This document shows, piece by piece, positions 16,666 to 25,076 of a DNA stretch of 56,924 nt. The DNA lies in IMG/VR virus record IMGVR_UViG_3300045781_000081, positions 1-56,924 of that record; one strand, given 5' to 3'. Below the pieces are notes generated by a model. It did no database searches and was not told where the DNA came from. It saw nothing but the letters and a program-made list of their open reading frames with translations. The DNA comes from a virus. The position numbers and the translations under genes were made by a program. Position 1 is the first letter of the stretch. Each line of letters begins with the position of its first letter.

Positions 16666-18045
16666 CTACGACTTAAGGTAATTTGCCAGCACGTTGGTGC
16701 CGTAGTTGATTGCAGGTGCCCATGAATTACCAGCATTAACGGTGTATGGTGCCGCACTGGAAGCCGCGCTGGTCAGGTTGGTACCCTGCGATGTAGCCAC
16801 ATTTGCACCGAGATTACCGAGTTGGTTGATTTGTCCCGGATTGGCGGCGCTGGCGAGTGTGTTGGTTTGCTGTGCGACTTGGTTCATATACGGTGTGTAA
16901 CCGGACTGCATGGCAATCAGCGCGTTCTGCTGTGCCAGGCTGTTAGCGAGCGCCGGGCTACCGGAGTTGCCGGTAGCGGCAGCGTGTGCGAGAGCGGTCT
17001 GGTCGGCCTGTTGTGTGGCTGCCTGCGCGACAGCGTAAGGAGTGGACGCTTGGTACGCCTGCGGCGTGTAGGCAGTGAGCGGGTTGAGCGCACCGTTACC
17101 AGTGGTCGCCGCCGTGTAGGTTTCCAAACCTTGCTGCTCGGCAGCCACATAGGGTGCGTTCAAACCTTGTGTGTATGCCCATTCGGCAGCCTGTATCTGG
17201 TTGGCTTGAGACGCCGCAGCGGACATGTTGCTTGCTGCTGCTGTATTTGCGTTGTTGCTGAGAGCAGAGCTGAGCAAACTACCAGCAGCGCCGACCAAAC
17301 TGCTCCCGGTGCTTCCGGTACCGAGCAAATTGGTCAGACCGGACAAACCGGTTCCACCGGCAGTGGATGCGGAAGCAGACAGACCTGCAACCGCTGTGCC
17401 GTCCGCACCGATTACCGATCCACCTTCACCGATTGACCCGATCACCGCTCCATTTGACGCTGTAACGGACCCGTCCGCACCGATGGTGCCGACAATGGTA
17501 CCGGACGAATCAACTACCGTGCCTGCCGCTGCACCCGCTGTGGCGGCGTCAATGGACGACGCGGCGGATAGGCCGGCAATTGGAGCACCATTTGCTCCGA
17601 TCACCGCTCCACCTTCGCCGATTGAACCAAGAGCGATACCGCTGCTGGATATAACCGTACCGTCAGCGCCGATTGTTCCAACTACTGCACCAGTTGAGTC
17701 AATTACTGAACCAGCAGTACCGGCAACAGTGGTGGTAGCAGCACCACTTACCCCCGCACCTGCACCTGCACCTGCACCTGCACCTGCACCAGCTATTTCA
17801 GGAAGTATTGCGGCACCTACCGCACCAAAGACTGCTGCTGCACCGCCAACCGCAATACCTCGTATGATGTCACCGAACAAACCACCACCAGGCATCGCAT
17901 CAAGTTCGGCTTGAGTGTATGGGCGTTGTTCGGTGTAATTCCACAGTGTCGGGTCCGTGTACGGCACCAGACTCTGCCCACCGTTGATAGTACTGGTTCG
18001 GGTGTTATTGCCGTTTACCATACCAACAGTAAAGTCGTCACTCAT
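16666..18045 (-). CDS. Gly/Ala/Ser-rich virion protein with internal repeats (gp7 position)
   Basis: The ATG at 18045 has AGGAGA seven bases upstream; a start seven codons earlier lacks one. Of 459 residues, a short hydrophobic segment (IIRGIAVGGAAAVFGAVGAA) is followed by a GAGAGAGAGA run. Then come two copies of a 63-residue module built of VVGTIGADGTVIS-, GSIGEGGAVIGANG- and IAGLSA-type units. The C-terminal half is rich in Q, N, A and T. The repeated G-x-IG units suggest an elongated beta structure. It is likely a minor virion or ejection protein; function is inferred from position only. Confidence 0.68.
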   Translation of the reverse strand: MSDDFTVGMVNGNNTRTSTINGGQSLVPYTDPTLWNYTEQRPYTQAELDAMPGGGLFGDIIRGIAVGGAAAVFGAVGAAILPEIAGAGAGAGAGAGAGVSGAATTTVAGTAGSVIDSTGAVVGTIGADGTVISSSGIALGSIGEGGAVIGANGAPIAGLSAASSIDAATAGAAAGTVVDSSGTIVGTIGADGSVTASNGAVIGSIGEGGSVIGADGTAVAGLSASASTAGGTGLSGLTNLLGTGSTGSSLVGAAGSLLSSALSNNANTAAASNMSAAASQANQIQAAEWAYTQGLNAPYVAAEQQGLETYTAATTGNGALNPLTAYTPQAYQASTPYAVAQAATQQADQTALAHAAATGNSGSPALANSLAQQNALIAMQSGYTPYMNQVAQQTNTLASAANPGQINQLGNLGANVATSQGTNLTSAASSAAPYTVNAGNSWAPAINYGTNVLANYLKS

Positions 18046-18056
18046 AACGCGTTCTC

Positions 18057-18392
18057 CTATGTCCACACCAGTGCGTTGACTTCCAGGTTCAGTTTGCTGG
18101 CAGCGTCCGCATAAAATGCAACCGAGTCGCCGGGATAAAGCACTTTGGAACGACTGTAGGTGTTCGGTCCATTGCCAGCGGCCTGCACCACCTCGCCGTC
18201 GTAATCGAACGCTGCCGCGCCGCCGTTGGGTGTGGTTTTCATGTAGAACTGGTGGGTCACGGCGTCGATGTTGGAGACATGAATCTCTTTCACAACAACT
18301 TGTTTCACGCCGGTTGCCGGGACTGTGTAGACCAGAGCACCACCGACAAGCGGCAGAGTCTGTAAGGGAAGTAGTTGAAAAGGGGTTATCAT
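18057..18392 (-). CDS. small beta-rich virion protein
   Basis: 111 residues starting after a GGAGG site. The sequence alternates short hydrophobic strands (KQVVVKEIHVSN, HQFYMKTTPNGG, VLYPGDSVAFYAD) with glycines, fitting a compact beta-sandwich, as in small tail or decoration proteins. It lies two bases from the coiled-coil gene and just downstream of the gp10-like hub. The phrase YPGDSVAFYAD resembles receptor-side or accessory proteins of podovirus tails. Exact role unknown. Confidence 0.65.
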   Translation of the reverse strand: MITPFQLLPLQTLPLVGGALVYTVPATGVKQVVVKEIHVSNIDAVTHQFYMKTTPNGGAAAFDYDGEVVQAAGNGPNTYSRSKVLYPGDSVAFYADAASKLNLEVNALVWT

Positions 18393-18393
18393 G

Positions 18394-18768
18394 TTAGCCT
18401 CCCACAGAGAACTGCGTTCTTATATCACTTATTTCGCGTCGGAGTCCAGCTATTTCAGCGCGATAATCACATTGCATTGCTAATTCCGTTCGCATATCCT
18501 GTATCGTCCTACGCAACCGAATCAGTTCACTGTCATACAACATTTCCATTGAAAGCTGAGTCTGAATATCTTGAATTGATCTGCGCAGCGCAGTTATTGC
18601 TGATTGAGCGTCGTAATCCATTGACGACTGTGCAACCGACGCATCGGTGCTGTCGGTGCCGATCGCTGCCGCATTGTTAACGAACCACAGATACCAGGCG
18701 GGCGACATGACACCTGATTTCGCGTCCAGGAACATCGGCGTTCCTATCGGTGGCGGCCGTACACTCAT
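18394..18768 (-). CDS. coiled-coil tail protein, tail-needle candidate
   Basis: 124 residues. The first 40 read PPPIGTPMFLDAKSGVMSPA then WYLWF, a segment I know from small podovirus proteins near the tail hub. From residue about 50 there are three copies of a ~25-residue element around ITALRRSIQDIQTQLSME, LIRLRRTIQDMRTELAMQ and IAGLRREISDIRTQFS. These have heptad spacing and would make a parallel coiled coil. In P22 the trimeric needle gp26 follows gp10; here this gene overlaps the gp10-like gene by four bases (ATGA). Needle function is therefore plausible but unproven, and the protein is shorter than gp26. Confidence 0.62.
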   Translation of the reverse strand: MSVRPPPIGTPMFLDAKSGVMSPAWYLWFVNNAAAIGTDSTDASVAQSSMDYDAQSAITALRRSIQDIQTQLSMEMLYDSELIRLRRTIQDMRTELAMQCDYRAEIAGLRREISDIRTQFSVGG

Positions 18769-20471
18769 TCTTCCACCTCCGCATACCCACCGAGCAGGAT
18801 CACCCGGCAGGCGTCACTGCACCTGATCTGCAATACCCGATCCCGCGCCTTACCCTGTCTGCGAAAAACTACACGTGTGTTGTACTGACCCGCGTTACCC
18901 ATCGACTTGATTTGCTCGTTACCGAACGTGTGTCCACCGTCCTTCGACCAACTTAGAGCCATCACCGGTGTGACTGCCGGGCCGGCGAAAACGACTTGCG
19001 GTGGTGCGGTGTAACCAGCTCCCGCCGCCGTCACGTTCACCCCGGTAATCTGACCGTTCGCCACGACCGCAGTTGCCGCCGCTCCCGCCCCGTTACCGTC
19101 CACCGGCACGAAAACGACCTGTGGTGCGGTTGAATAGTCGTAACCGGGCGTGACCACCGTAACCGACCAAACGCCGTCTGCCACCATGGTTGCGGTCGCG
19201 GTTGCCGGCACGACGGGTCCGTTGTTACCGACTCCGGTTTCCAAGTCTATCTGGAACTGAGAAATGAAAAAATTAGCAAGCGACTGTTTGTCGAAGATGT
19301 GCCCTGTCCGGCGCAGCCGAACTATCGGTAAACCGAAATCGGTACTGTAGTTGTCCGCCATCTGATAGATATTGCCCGATTGCCAGTCTCCTACCAGGTG
19401 CATATTGTTGAACCGAGCGTAGGAATTAGTTACGTGTCGGTTGACCTGATACGAGCTGTCGCCATAGGTGGACCTGTCATGCCATTTCTGCGTCGTCAGG
19501 TCGTAGACGAGCGTCTGGTTATCACCTGGTGAGGTGAACGCTATAAATGTATGACCACCTTCACTATAACTCCAGCCGAAAATATTTGGTATGCCGGTCC
19601 ACTGGCTCATTTGATAAATGATTGCCTGTGACGCAATGAACTGCGGTGTGTAGCCGTTGAGTATGACAGGACCGACGAATACTCCACCGTTATCAGTTTG
19701 CTGACAGGCCAACCAAATGGCGGCACCACCGGCCAAGACAAGTGACCAGGGTGACTGCGTACCGTAGGGAATGACTGCACCTTGGATGCGGTCGAAAGGC
19801 AGACCCACGGCGGTGCCGGTGGTGCCGGTGTCATAGAAAAATTCAGTATTGTATTGCTTGACGATCATCAGACCTTGTGGTAATCCGACCGCTGTCTGCA
19901 CATTGTCCTGTAGGAACTGAACGGCTTTATAGGCACTAGCACTCCATGACATTGCATCATACTGATCGCTGGCAGACACCATCATAGTGCCGTTGGTGAG
20001 AATTATGTAACCGTCTTGATATGCAAGATGTGTTGGATTGGAGGGAAAACCTGGCGACGTGACGGCGGCAAAAACATTGGTCACGATGTTGTAGACGTAC
20101 CCTGTTTGCCCGTCCACAACCAATATCTGGTTGCCACCGACACCTTGCGCCTGCACACCATTATCCATCATTGAAACACGCCCGGTAACGGTGCCGAGCG
20201 TGCCGAGCAAAGAGAATGTGCCGAGAGGCGACACGGCGTAAAGACCGGACCCGGAAACGACGAAAAGAGCGCCAGCAAAAGGTCGTTTACCACGAATCGG
20301 ACCACTACCGAGCGACTGCCATAACGCGCAGCCCGGCGTGCTAACAAGCGATATTTTGGCCTTACCCATCGGGTCGGTGTCGATTTCAGGGTAAAGATTG
20401 ACGGTACGGCTTGCATTGGCGGCTACGCTGCGTCCTGCACCCGTACCGTCGAGTATTGCCAATTCGGCCAT
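18765..20471 (-). CDS. P22 gp10-like tail hub / DNA stabilisation protein with inserted beta domain
   Basis: 568 residues. The N-terminus (GRSVAANASRTVNLYPE, then PMGKAKISLVSTPGC) and repeated strand patterns (GGVFVGPVILNGY, FGWSYSEGGHTFIAF, LVYDLTTQKWHDR) are those of the P22 gp10 packaged-DNA stabilisation family. It plugs the portal vertex after packaging with the gp4-like adaptor encoded just upstream. Near residues 400-480 it carries an insert with two GYDYSTAPQVVFV / GAGYTAPPQVVFA units that is not part of the usual hub; similar units occur in the 555-residue virion protein at 25077. The C-terminus has SWSKDGGHTFGNE. Confidence 0.88.
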   Translation of the reverse strand: MAELAILDGTGAGRSVAANASRTVNLYPEIDTDPMGKAKISLVSTPGCALWQSLGSGPIRGKRPFAGALFVVSGSGLYAVSPLGTFSLLGTLGTVTGRVSMMDNGVQAQGVGGNQILVVDGQTGYVYNIVTNVFAAVTSPGFPSNPTHLAYQDGYIILTNGTMMVSASDQYDAMSWSASAYKAVQFLQDNVQTAVGLPQGLMIVKQYNTEFFYDTGTTGTAVGLPFDRIQGAVIPYGTQSPWSLVLAGGAAIWLACQQTDNGGVFVGPVILNGYTPQFIASQAIIYQMSQWTGIPNIFGWSYSEGGHTFIAFTSPGDNQTLVYDLTTQKWHDRSTYGDSSYQVNRHVTNSYARFNNMHLVGDWQSGNIYQMADNYSTDFGLPIVRLRRTGHIFDKQSLANFFISQFQIDLETGVGNNGPVVPATATATMVADGVWSVTVVTPGYDYSTAPQVVFVPVDGNGAGAAATAVVANGQITGVNVTAAGAGYTAPPQVVFAGPAVTPVMALSWSKDGGHTFGNEQIKSMGNAGQYNTRVVFRRQGKARDRVLQIRCSDACRVILLGGYAEVEE

Positions 20472-20481
20472 GTGGTTACCC

Positions 20482-21219
20482 CTATACGTCGTCGCCGTTC
20501 AGGATGTTGAAGGTGCTCTTTTTCATACCGGGCAGGTCCATACCGACCAGCAACTGCGTACTGTTCATCGACTTGATAACGTGCATCGACTCACGTGCAG
20601 CTCTCAGAATGTCGGCGGGTATCGCTGTGTTGTGACCGCGATACTCATGATACATTTCGACAGCGCCGTTGAACTTGATCGCACGGAGATAGAATGACTC
20701 CAGGGTGATCACATCAGTGGGGTTAACAAACTCGGTGAGCATTTTCTGCTCGGTGATGAACGCGGTGTAGGAGGTGGTCGCGTCGGGAATGTAATAAATA
20801 TTGACCATCCCGACCTGTGGATTCTGCTGGGTATAACCGGGGTCGAAGAAAAGAGCACAGGGTCGCCCTTGGGTGAACGACTTGTCCTCGCGGGCGTTGT
20901 ATTGGTCCTCGGTGTAGATGTCCAGCGGCGTGTCAATCGACTGGCTGTCACGTATGAACGCTTCGGGTATCGCCAGCGGTTTGCTGGTGTTCCAGGTCTG
21001 ACCGATCCCGATTGTGTACTGACCGACGTTGGCGGTCAGCGGAAAACTCTCTTGTATCAGCGCACGAATCATCAGCCGTTGCGCCGACCACGAATCGAGC
21101 ATGATGTTGTTCGCCTGCACGGCGGCATTGATCATGTCGGTGTCAGGTGTTTCACCGGGATCAACGACGCCGATTAGCCGTAACTGTGCCAGAACTATGT
21201 CCTGTACGGTTAGTTGCAT
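20482..21219 (-). CDS. P22 gp4-like tail accessory (head completion) protein
   Basis: 245 residues, starting directly after the upstream TAA. The opening, TVQDIVLAQLRLIGVVDPGE, followed by ANNIMLDSWSAQRLMI and FPLTANVGQYTIG, is characteristic of the gp4 adaptor family. The C-terminal half keeps ESFYLRAIKFNGAVEMY. It binds the portal ring and receives the gp10-like hub, and is encoded next to it in the same order as in P22. Some gp4 proteins also have muramidase activity; no catalytic site can be assigned here. Confidence 0.88.
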   Translation of the reverse strand: MQLTVQDIVLAQLRLIGVVDPGETPDTDMINAAVQANNIMLDSWSAQRLMIRALIQESFPLTANVGQYTIGIGQTWNTSKPLAIPEAFIRDSQSIDTPLDIYTEDQYNAREDKSFTQGRPCALFFDPGYTQQNPQVGMVNIYYIPDATTSYTAFITEQKMLTEFVNPTDVITLESFYLRAIKFNGAVEMYHEYRGHNTAIPADILRAARESMHVIKSMNSTQLLVGMDLPGMKKSTFNILNGDDV

Positions 21220-21615
21220 TTAGACCGCCGGGGGCGCTTCGGGCGCGGGCGGCACGACGGGCGGTCGGCCCGGTTTGCCGGCCTTTTCCAGCGCGGAAAC
21301 CCTGCCGCTGACAGATGCGAGCAACTGCCCCTGCCCTTTGATCATTTCGGGGTTGGGCGCAGCGGCCCGCAGCTCGGCAACCTCTTTACGGAGCGCCGCG
21401 ACTTCGGCACGCAGGTCGTCCAGGCTGTCCGGGGTGAGCAGCACGACCGGCGCGACTTCTTCCGGTTCCTCGGGTTTCTCAACCGACCATCCCTGTAGAA
21501 TGTGGTACTCCAGCGACTCCAGGTTATCAACGCGGTACTCCGCGCCGCCTAGTTTGTAAATGGTTACGGGGAAATCGTAACCGAGCAAGTTTTCATCGTC
21601 GTCCTCGATCCGCAT
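21220..21615 (-). CDS. coiled-coil virion-region protein, paralogue of the next gene
   Basis: 131 residues. The N-terminal 45 residues (YDFPVTIYKLGGAEYRVDN, then LEYHILQGWSVE) match the N-terminus of the adjacent 117-residue protein, so the two arose by duplication. The middle is a coiled coil (LDDLRAEVAALRKEVAELRA) and the tail is proline-rich. The start directly follows a TAA, with GGGGG upstream. Function unknown; the coiled coil suggests a structural or assembly role near the head-tail junction. Confidence 0.68.
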   Translation of the reverse strand: MRIEDDDENLLGYDFPVTIYKLGGAEYRVDNLESLEYHILQGWSVEKPEEPEEVAPVVLLTPDSLDDLRAEVAALRKEVAELRAAAPNPEMIKGQGQLLASVSGRVSALEKAGKPGRPPVVPPAPEAPPAV

Positions 21616-21969
21616 TTACTTGCCCCCTTCCGGTGCGACGGGCGGCACCGCCTGGTCAGCCGCAGCAGGCTCGACGGGTGCAGTAGGCTCGACGGGTGCT
21701 GCCGGTTCGTGCAGGATCGCTTCAAGCGCAGCAACTCTGTTGGTCAGTTCGTTGAGCGAACACACCTGTTCATCCCTGAGCGAACACACCTGTTCAGCCA
21801 ATTCAACGAGTTTCTGGTTGCCCCATTTCTCGATGTCTGCGGCGGACAGGTCGGCAAGACTGGTTGCGGTTTCCACCGCCCACCCCTGACCTAAATGAAA
21901 GTCAAGAGCGGCCTGGTCGTACACGGAGTATTTGAACTCGCCTTTTTCGATGGTTACGGGAAATTCCAT
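21616..21969 (-). CDS. coiled-coil virion-region protein, paralogue of the preceding gene
   Basis: 117 residues with MEFPVTIEKGEFKYSVYD, then DFHLGQGWAVE at the N-terminus, the same layout as the gene at 21220. A short helix (LADIEKWGNQKL-like region) leads into a coiled coil containing the direct repeat EQVCSLRDEQVCSLNE, followed by a proline/alanine tail with the repeat APVEPTAPVEP. The DNA shows matching duplications around 21755-21795 and 21655-21700. No known family. Confidence 0.66.
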   Translation of the reverse strand: MEFPVTIEKGEFKYSVYDQAALDFHLGQGWAVETATSLADLSAADIEKWGNQKLVELAEQVCSLRDEQVCSLNELTNRVAALEAILHEPAAPVEPTAPVEPAAADQAVPPVAPEGGK

Positions 21970-21973
21970 GACG

Positions 21974-22129
21974 TTATTTCTCCCCTTTGATGTAGTCGGC
22001 GACGGTCGGCTCTTTTTTCTTTTTCTTACCGGCGGCGAACGGGTTTTTGGTTTTGCCGACCGCCGGTTTTTTAGCTTTGGCGACTTTCTTTTTCTTCTTG
22101 GATTCTTCCGTACCGAGCATGTTTTTCAT
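21974..22129 (-). CDS. 51-residue lysine-rich protein
   Basis: The ATG at 22129 has GGAGGA nine bases upstream. The product starts MKNMLGTEESKKKKKVAKAK and contains a second lysine run (GKKKKKE). It ends VADYIKGEK. Eighteen of 51 residues are lysine. Such short basic proteins are common between podovirus head genes and may bind DNA or RNA inside the capsid. No fold or family is recognised, and the function is unknown. Confidence 0.68.
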   Translation of the reverse strand: MKNMLGTEESKKKKKVAKAKKPAVGKTKNPFAAGKKKKKEPTVADYIKGEK

Positions 22130-22134
22130 CGAGT

Positions 22135-23679
22135 TTATTCCTCCGTGAGTGCAACGTTAATTCCAAAACTGGCTGCGCCGAGTGCGCCCGAATCGTCGAT
22201 AGCTATACCGTTGGTTATACCCGCAGGAACAACCAAATCTTTCACCGTGCCAGGTGCGATACCTAATGGAGGCCACACCTGTAGTGGTGGTTGACTCGCC
22301 ACCGCAGTGGGCACCCAAAACTGATACGTGAACAGGGTTACGCCTGCCGTACCGTCGATGCCGGATGCGCGGGTGATACCCGAATACGCGGCGTCCGCAG
22401 CGTCTGCCGGGTACGGTGTGACGGCACCTGTGCTGCCGGCGGCGGACGTGCGTTTAATTGTCAACGTCCGCATACCCGGAGTAGTTTGCGCTCCTACGTT
22501 GGTAATGTAGATCGACCTGACCCGTGTCACCTTTACCACTCCTGACTCAACGGCAACCGCTTGAACCGCAGCAGTATTCGCTTGACCGGACGCGGAAAGA
22601 ATGTATGTCGGTTTATTGGAATTGTCAACTCTTATGCTCGCCGCCACATCCGATGCCGCTGAAATTACCGATGCAGGTTTCAAGGTCTGTTTGCGCCAGG
22701 CGTACTGACCATCACTGATCTGGATGTTGTTCTTGGCTGTGTCAGAGACGGAAACCGCATTGCTGGTGAGAGTTGCGGTCGTCGTGCCACCCTGCACAAC
22801 CAGATAAGCCGACGAAAGTGTGTCCACACTGAGCGCGGATTGCGCGAGGGAACTGGTGCAGACTGGCACGTCCGAATTGTCGATATTCCAGTAAATTTTG
22901 GTAGGACGGTAAAAAATCTGGTAATTGTGAGTCGTACTGTCTTTGGGTTGCACGCCAGTTCCGGTAGTTGCCGACAGGTCACAGACCGCAGTTCTTACGC
23001 CCGCCTGGTACACAGCAGCATACATCTTACCGTCCGTGTCCACCTCAAACACTGCGGCGTCGGTGAACGTGTTGGAACAGGCCGGGCAAGCCGTCGAACT
23101 CGGCACTGCCTGTACCTTGCCACCGCCCCACGCCATGTATGTGGACGCGACGACCGGGTAGGGAACAGCAATGTTGTTTGCGTACCTGATCCAGCCGGGT
23201 GTGCTCGACGTGAACGTAGGTTGGCTGGTCAGGTATGAGTACCCGTTTAACGTGGTACCGGTACCAAGTGTCAGGTTACCGGCGCTCTGTGACGCGGCGA
23301 CACCACCACCCCCCGACACTGCGGCGTTCCACCTGTTGGTGGTGTCCAAGGACGCACCATTGTCGAAAGGGTCTACAAAGAGTTGGTGCGGTTCATCCGT
23401 CACGCGCTGGTACCCGGCAGGGAAATTGGTACCGTATATCCCCGCTACGGATTGTGCCGGTGTCGTGCTGGTACTGAACAAAAACCCGTTGGTGTCGGTC
23501 CGCAGCAATCGCACATACGTTCCATCCGAACCACCGATCAGAACAGGATTAACTTTGGTTACCACACTGCCGTTCGCCGCTAAACCCTCCGCTCCCACGG
23601 TGTTTCCAACGTAATCGGACGCCGCCGCCGGCAACACCGCAACGACCAACAAACACAATAAAACCGATAACATTTTCAC
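22135..23679 (-). CDS. virion-region beta-rich protein with signal peptide
   Basis: The GTG at 23679 is preferred: GGAGG lies eight bases upstream, while the ATG two codons later would be too far. 514 residues begin MKMLSVLLCLLVVAVLPAAA, a clear signal sequence. The mature protein starts SDYVGNTVGAEGLAANGS and includes DPFDNGASLDTTNRWNA, WIRYANNIAVPYPVVA and other segments of carbohydrate-binding or lectin-like beta folds. The C-terminal 150 residues form a second domain with VRSIYITNVGAQTTPGMRTL. It is likely an exterior virion component, but a Sec signal on such a protein is unexpected. Confidence 0.75.
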   Translation of the reverse strand: MKMLSVLLCLLVVAVLPAAASDYVGNTVGAEGLAANGSVVTKVNPVLIGGSDGTYVRLLRTDTNGFLFSTSTTPAQSVAGIYGTNFPAGYQRVTDEPHQLFVDPFDNGASLDTTNRWNAAVSGGGGVAASQSAGNLTLGTGTTLNGYSYLTSQPTFTSSTPGWIRYANNIAVPYPVVASTYMAWGGGKVQAVPSSTACPACSNTFTDAAVFEVDTDGKMYAAVYQAGVRTAVCDLSATTGTGVQPKDSTTHNYQIFYRPTKIYWNIDNSDVPVCTSSLAQSALSVDTLSSAYLVVQGGTTTATLTSNAVSVSDTAKNNIQISDGQYAWRKQTLKPASVISAASDVAASIRVDNSNKPTYILSASGQANTAAVQAVAVESGVVKVTRVRSIYITNVGAQTTPGMRTLTIKRTSAAGSTGAVTPYPADAADAAYSGITRASGIDGTAGVTLFTYQFWVPTAVASQPPLQVWPPLGIAPGTVKDLVVPAGITNGIAIDDSGALGAASFGINVALTEE

Positions 23680-23765
23680 GGTGTATACCTCCAGTAACTG
23701 ATTGCGATAGCGGTTGCGCTCAATACCAGGACGGTAAAGAGCGGTGATTTAAAATAACTCCACAT
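23676..23765 (-). CDS. 29-residue single-pass membrane peptide
   Basis: A short frame from ATG 23765 encodes MWSYFKSPLFTVLVLSATAI, then AISYWRYTP: a membrane helix flanked by aromatic residues. Its stop overlaps the GTG of the next gene (GTGA), and its start lies inside the end of the glycosyltransferase-methyltransferase gene. No strong ribosome binding site is seen. The overlap pattern and the hydrophobic profile favour a real peptide; function unknown. Confidence 0.42.
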   Translation of the reverse strand: MWSYFKSPLFTVLVLSATAIAISYWRYTP

Positions 23766-24957
23766 ACCAGATTGACCCTGCGGTTTTGACGCGGGTTCCG
23801 AACACCTCGTTGACCGCCTGCATGACACCGGGCCAGGCCGGGCTGTAATCGTGACCACACACCAGGCGCTTCGCCTTGCTGGCGTACCCCTCAATGTCGG
23901 ATTTGCACCCTTCATAGGTATGTTCAGCGTCGATGAACACCATATCGACAGACGGCAGGTGGCCGGACATTTCCTTGCTGTCGCCGCGACAAACGGTGAG
24001 GTTCGCATAAGCACCGACATTTACCTGGAACTCCGCGAAAACGTCAGTTTTAGCCGCGTGATCCTCCAGAACACCGTTGCTCGACGGGTCATGACCGGTC
24101 CAGTTGTCAACAGCTACGACAGTGCCTGGGCACCCTTCCAGCAGTACCGTGGTGCTGCGTCCCTTCCACGATCCTATCTCGATCACGCTGCCCATTCTGG
24201 TGGCCTGCTCGTAGAGCCAAACCAGCTCGTCCAGGGTCATGTAACCGTCAACGCAGTTCGCCCGCTTCACCGCTTCCGGCAGGTCCATGAACTTCCGGGT
24301 ACCATCCATGAGGAATTCCTGGAAATTCCCCTCGTAACTGCGCCCGCCGGAATGCCCGAACGTGATGTTGGGTAAACACCACATTTCACCACCGAGTTTT
24401 TCCCACAGGTGACAGAAACCGTAGTCGTCACCGAACCAGCGCCCGTCCTTAACGAACGTGCCGAAAAAGTCATAGGTCGATTTTCCGGTGATGCCGTCCT
24501 TGTACTCCAGTTCCGGGTATGCCGCCTGCATCTGCTCGATTACCGACCGTGTGATCTTGAGGAAACCGGTCGCCAGGGAGTCAGCCAACAACACGCCGTT
24601 GTGATTGATCGGGTGATGATCCGCGTCAGTTTTCAGTCTGACGGCAAACTCCAGATTGTCCTGCTTTTTGGGATAGGCACCGCCGATAACTTCCTCCGGG
24701 GAATTGAGCAAGTCGCGGAATGCAGTAGCCGGGAAGTTCACGTCGGCGTCGATGAATACCATGTCGGTACATTCGGATGCCATGAAAGCGCGGGTCAGGT
24801 TGTTCCGTGCCATGGACACATACGGGCAGCCGACCTCAAATTTGAACTCAAACGGAATTTCCATCAGTAGCATTGCCTGCATGGCGTTCATCAGGCTCTG
24901 CACGGTCGGTGCAAAAACCTTTTTGTCGTAACACGGTACTGCCACAAATACTTTCAC
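23749..24957 (-). CDS. glycosyltransferase-methyltransferase fusion
   Basis: GTG at 24957 is chosen because AAGGAGA lies six bases upstream. 402 residues. The first ~230 match phage GT-A glycosyltransferases: VKVFVAVPCYDKKVF, VSMARNNLTRAFMAS, and the metal site FIDADV. The last ~160 are a class I SAM-dependent methyltransferase: motif I VIEIGSWKGRSTTVL, motif II VAVDNW, and VFIDAEHTYEGCKSDIEGY. The enzyme probably adds and methylates a sugar on a surface or virion target. It sits between a decoration-type protein and a secreted virion protein, so virion glycosylation is one possibility. Confidence 0.88.
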   Translation of the reverse strand: MKVFVAVPCYDKKVFAPTVQSLMNAMQAMLLMEIPFEFKFEVGCPYVSMARNNLTRAFMASECTDMVFIDADVNFPATAFRDLLNSPEEVIGGAYPKKQDNLEFAVRLKTDADHHPINHNGVLLADSLATGFLKITRSVIEQMQAAYPELEYKDGITGKSTYDFFGTFVKDGRWFGDDYGFCHLWEKLGGEMWCLPNITFGHSGGRSYEGNFQEFLMDGTRKFMDLPEAVKRANCVDGYMTLDELVWLYEQATRMGSVIEIGSWKGRSTTVLLEGCPGTVVAVDNWTGHDPSSNGVLEDHAAKTDVFAEFQVNVGAYANLTVCRGDSKEMSGHLPSVDMVFIDAEHTYEGCKSDIEGYASKAKRLVCGHDYSPAWPGVMQAVNEVFGTRVKTAGSIWYVELF

Positions 24958-24970
24958 AATTTTCTCCTTG

Positions 24971-25017
24971 GTGACGGGGTTTGTAATCGGACCCGCCGGC
25001 ACCCTCCACCCCGTCAC
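24971..25017 (-). repeat. inverted repeat in the gap before the glycosyltransferase gene
   Basis: GTGACGGGG at 24971-24979 pairs with CCCCGTCAC at 25009-25017, nine perfect base pairs around a 29-base loop that is itself GC-rich. It is in the 119-base gap between two virion-region genes. There is no T-run, so a terminator is unlikely. The - strand transcript could fold here and affect expression or processing of the enzyme gene just downstream. Confidence 0.45.
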
Positions 25018-25076
25018 AGGATAGAGGATACCGGGAGCCGATGCGTTACGGGGTCAGCGGAGCACCCCTTGGATAA

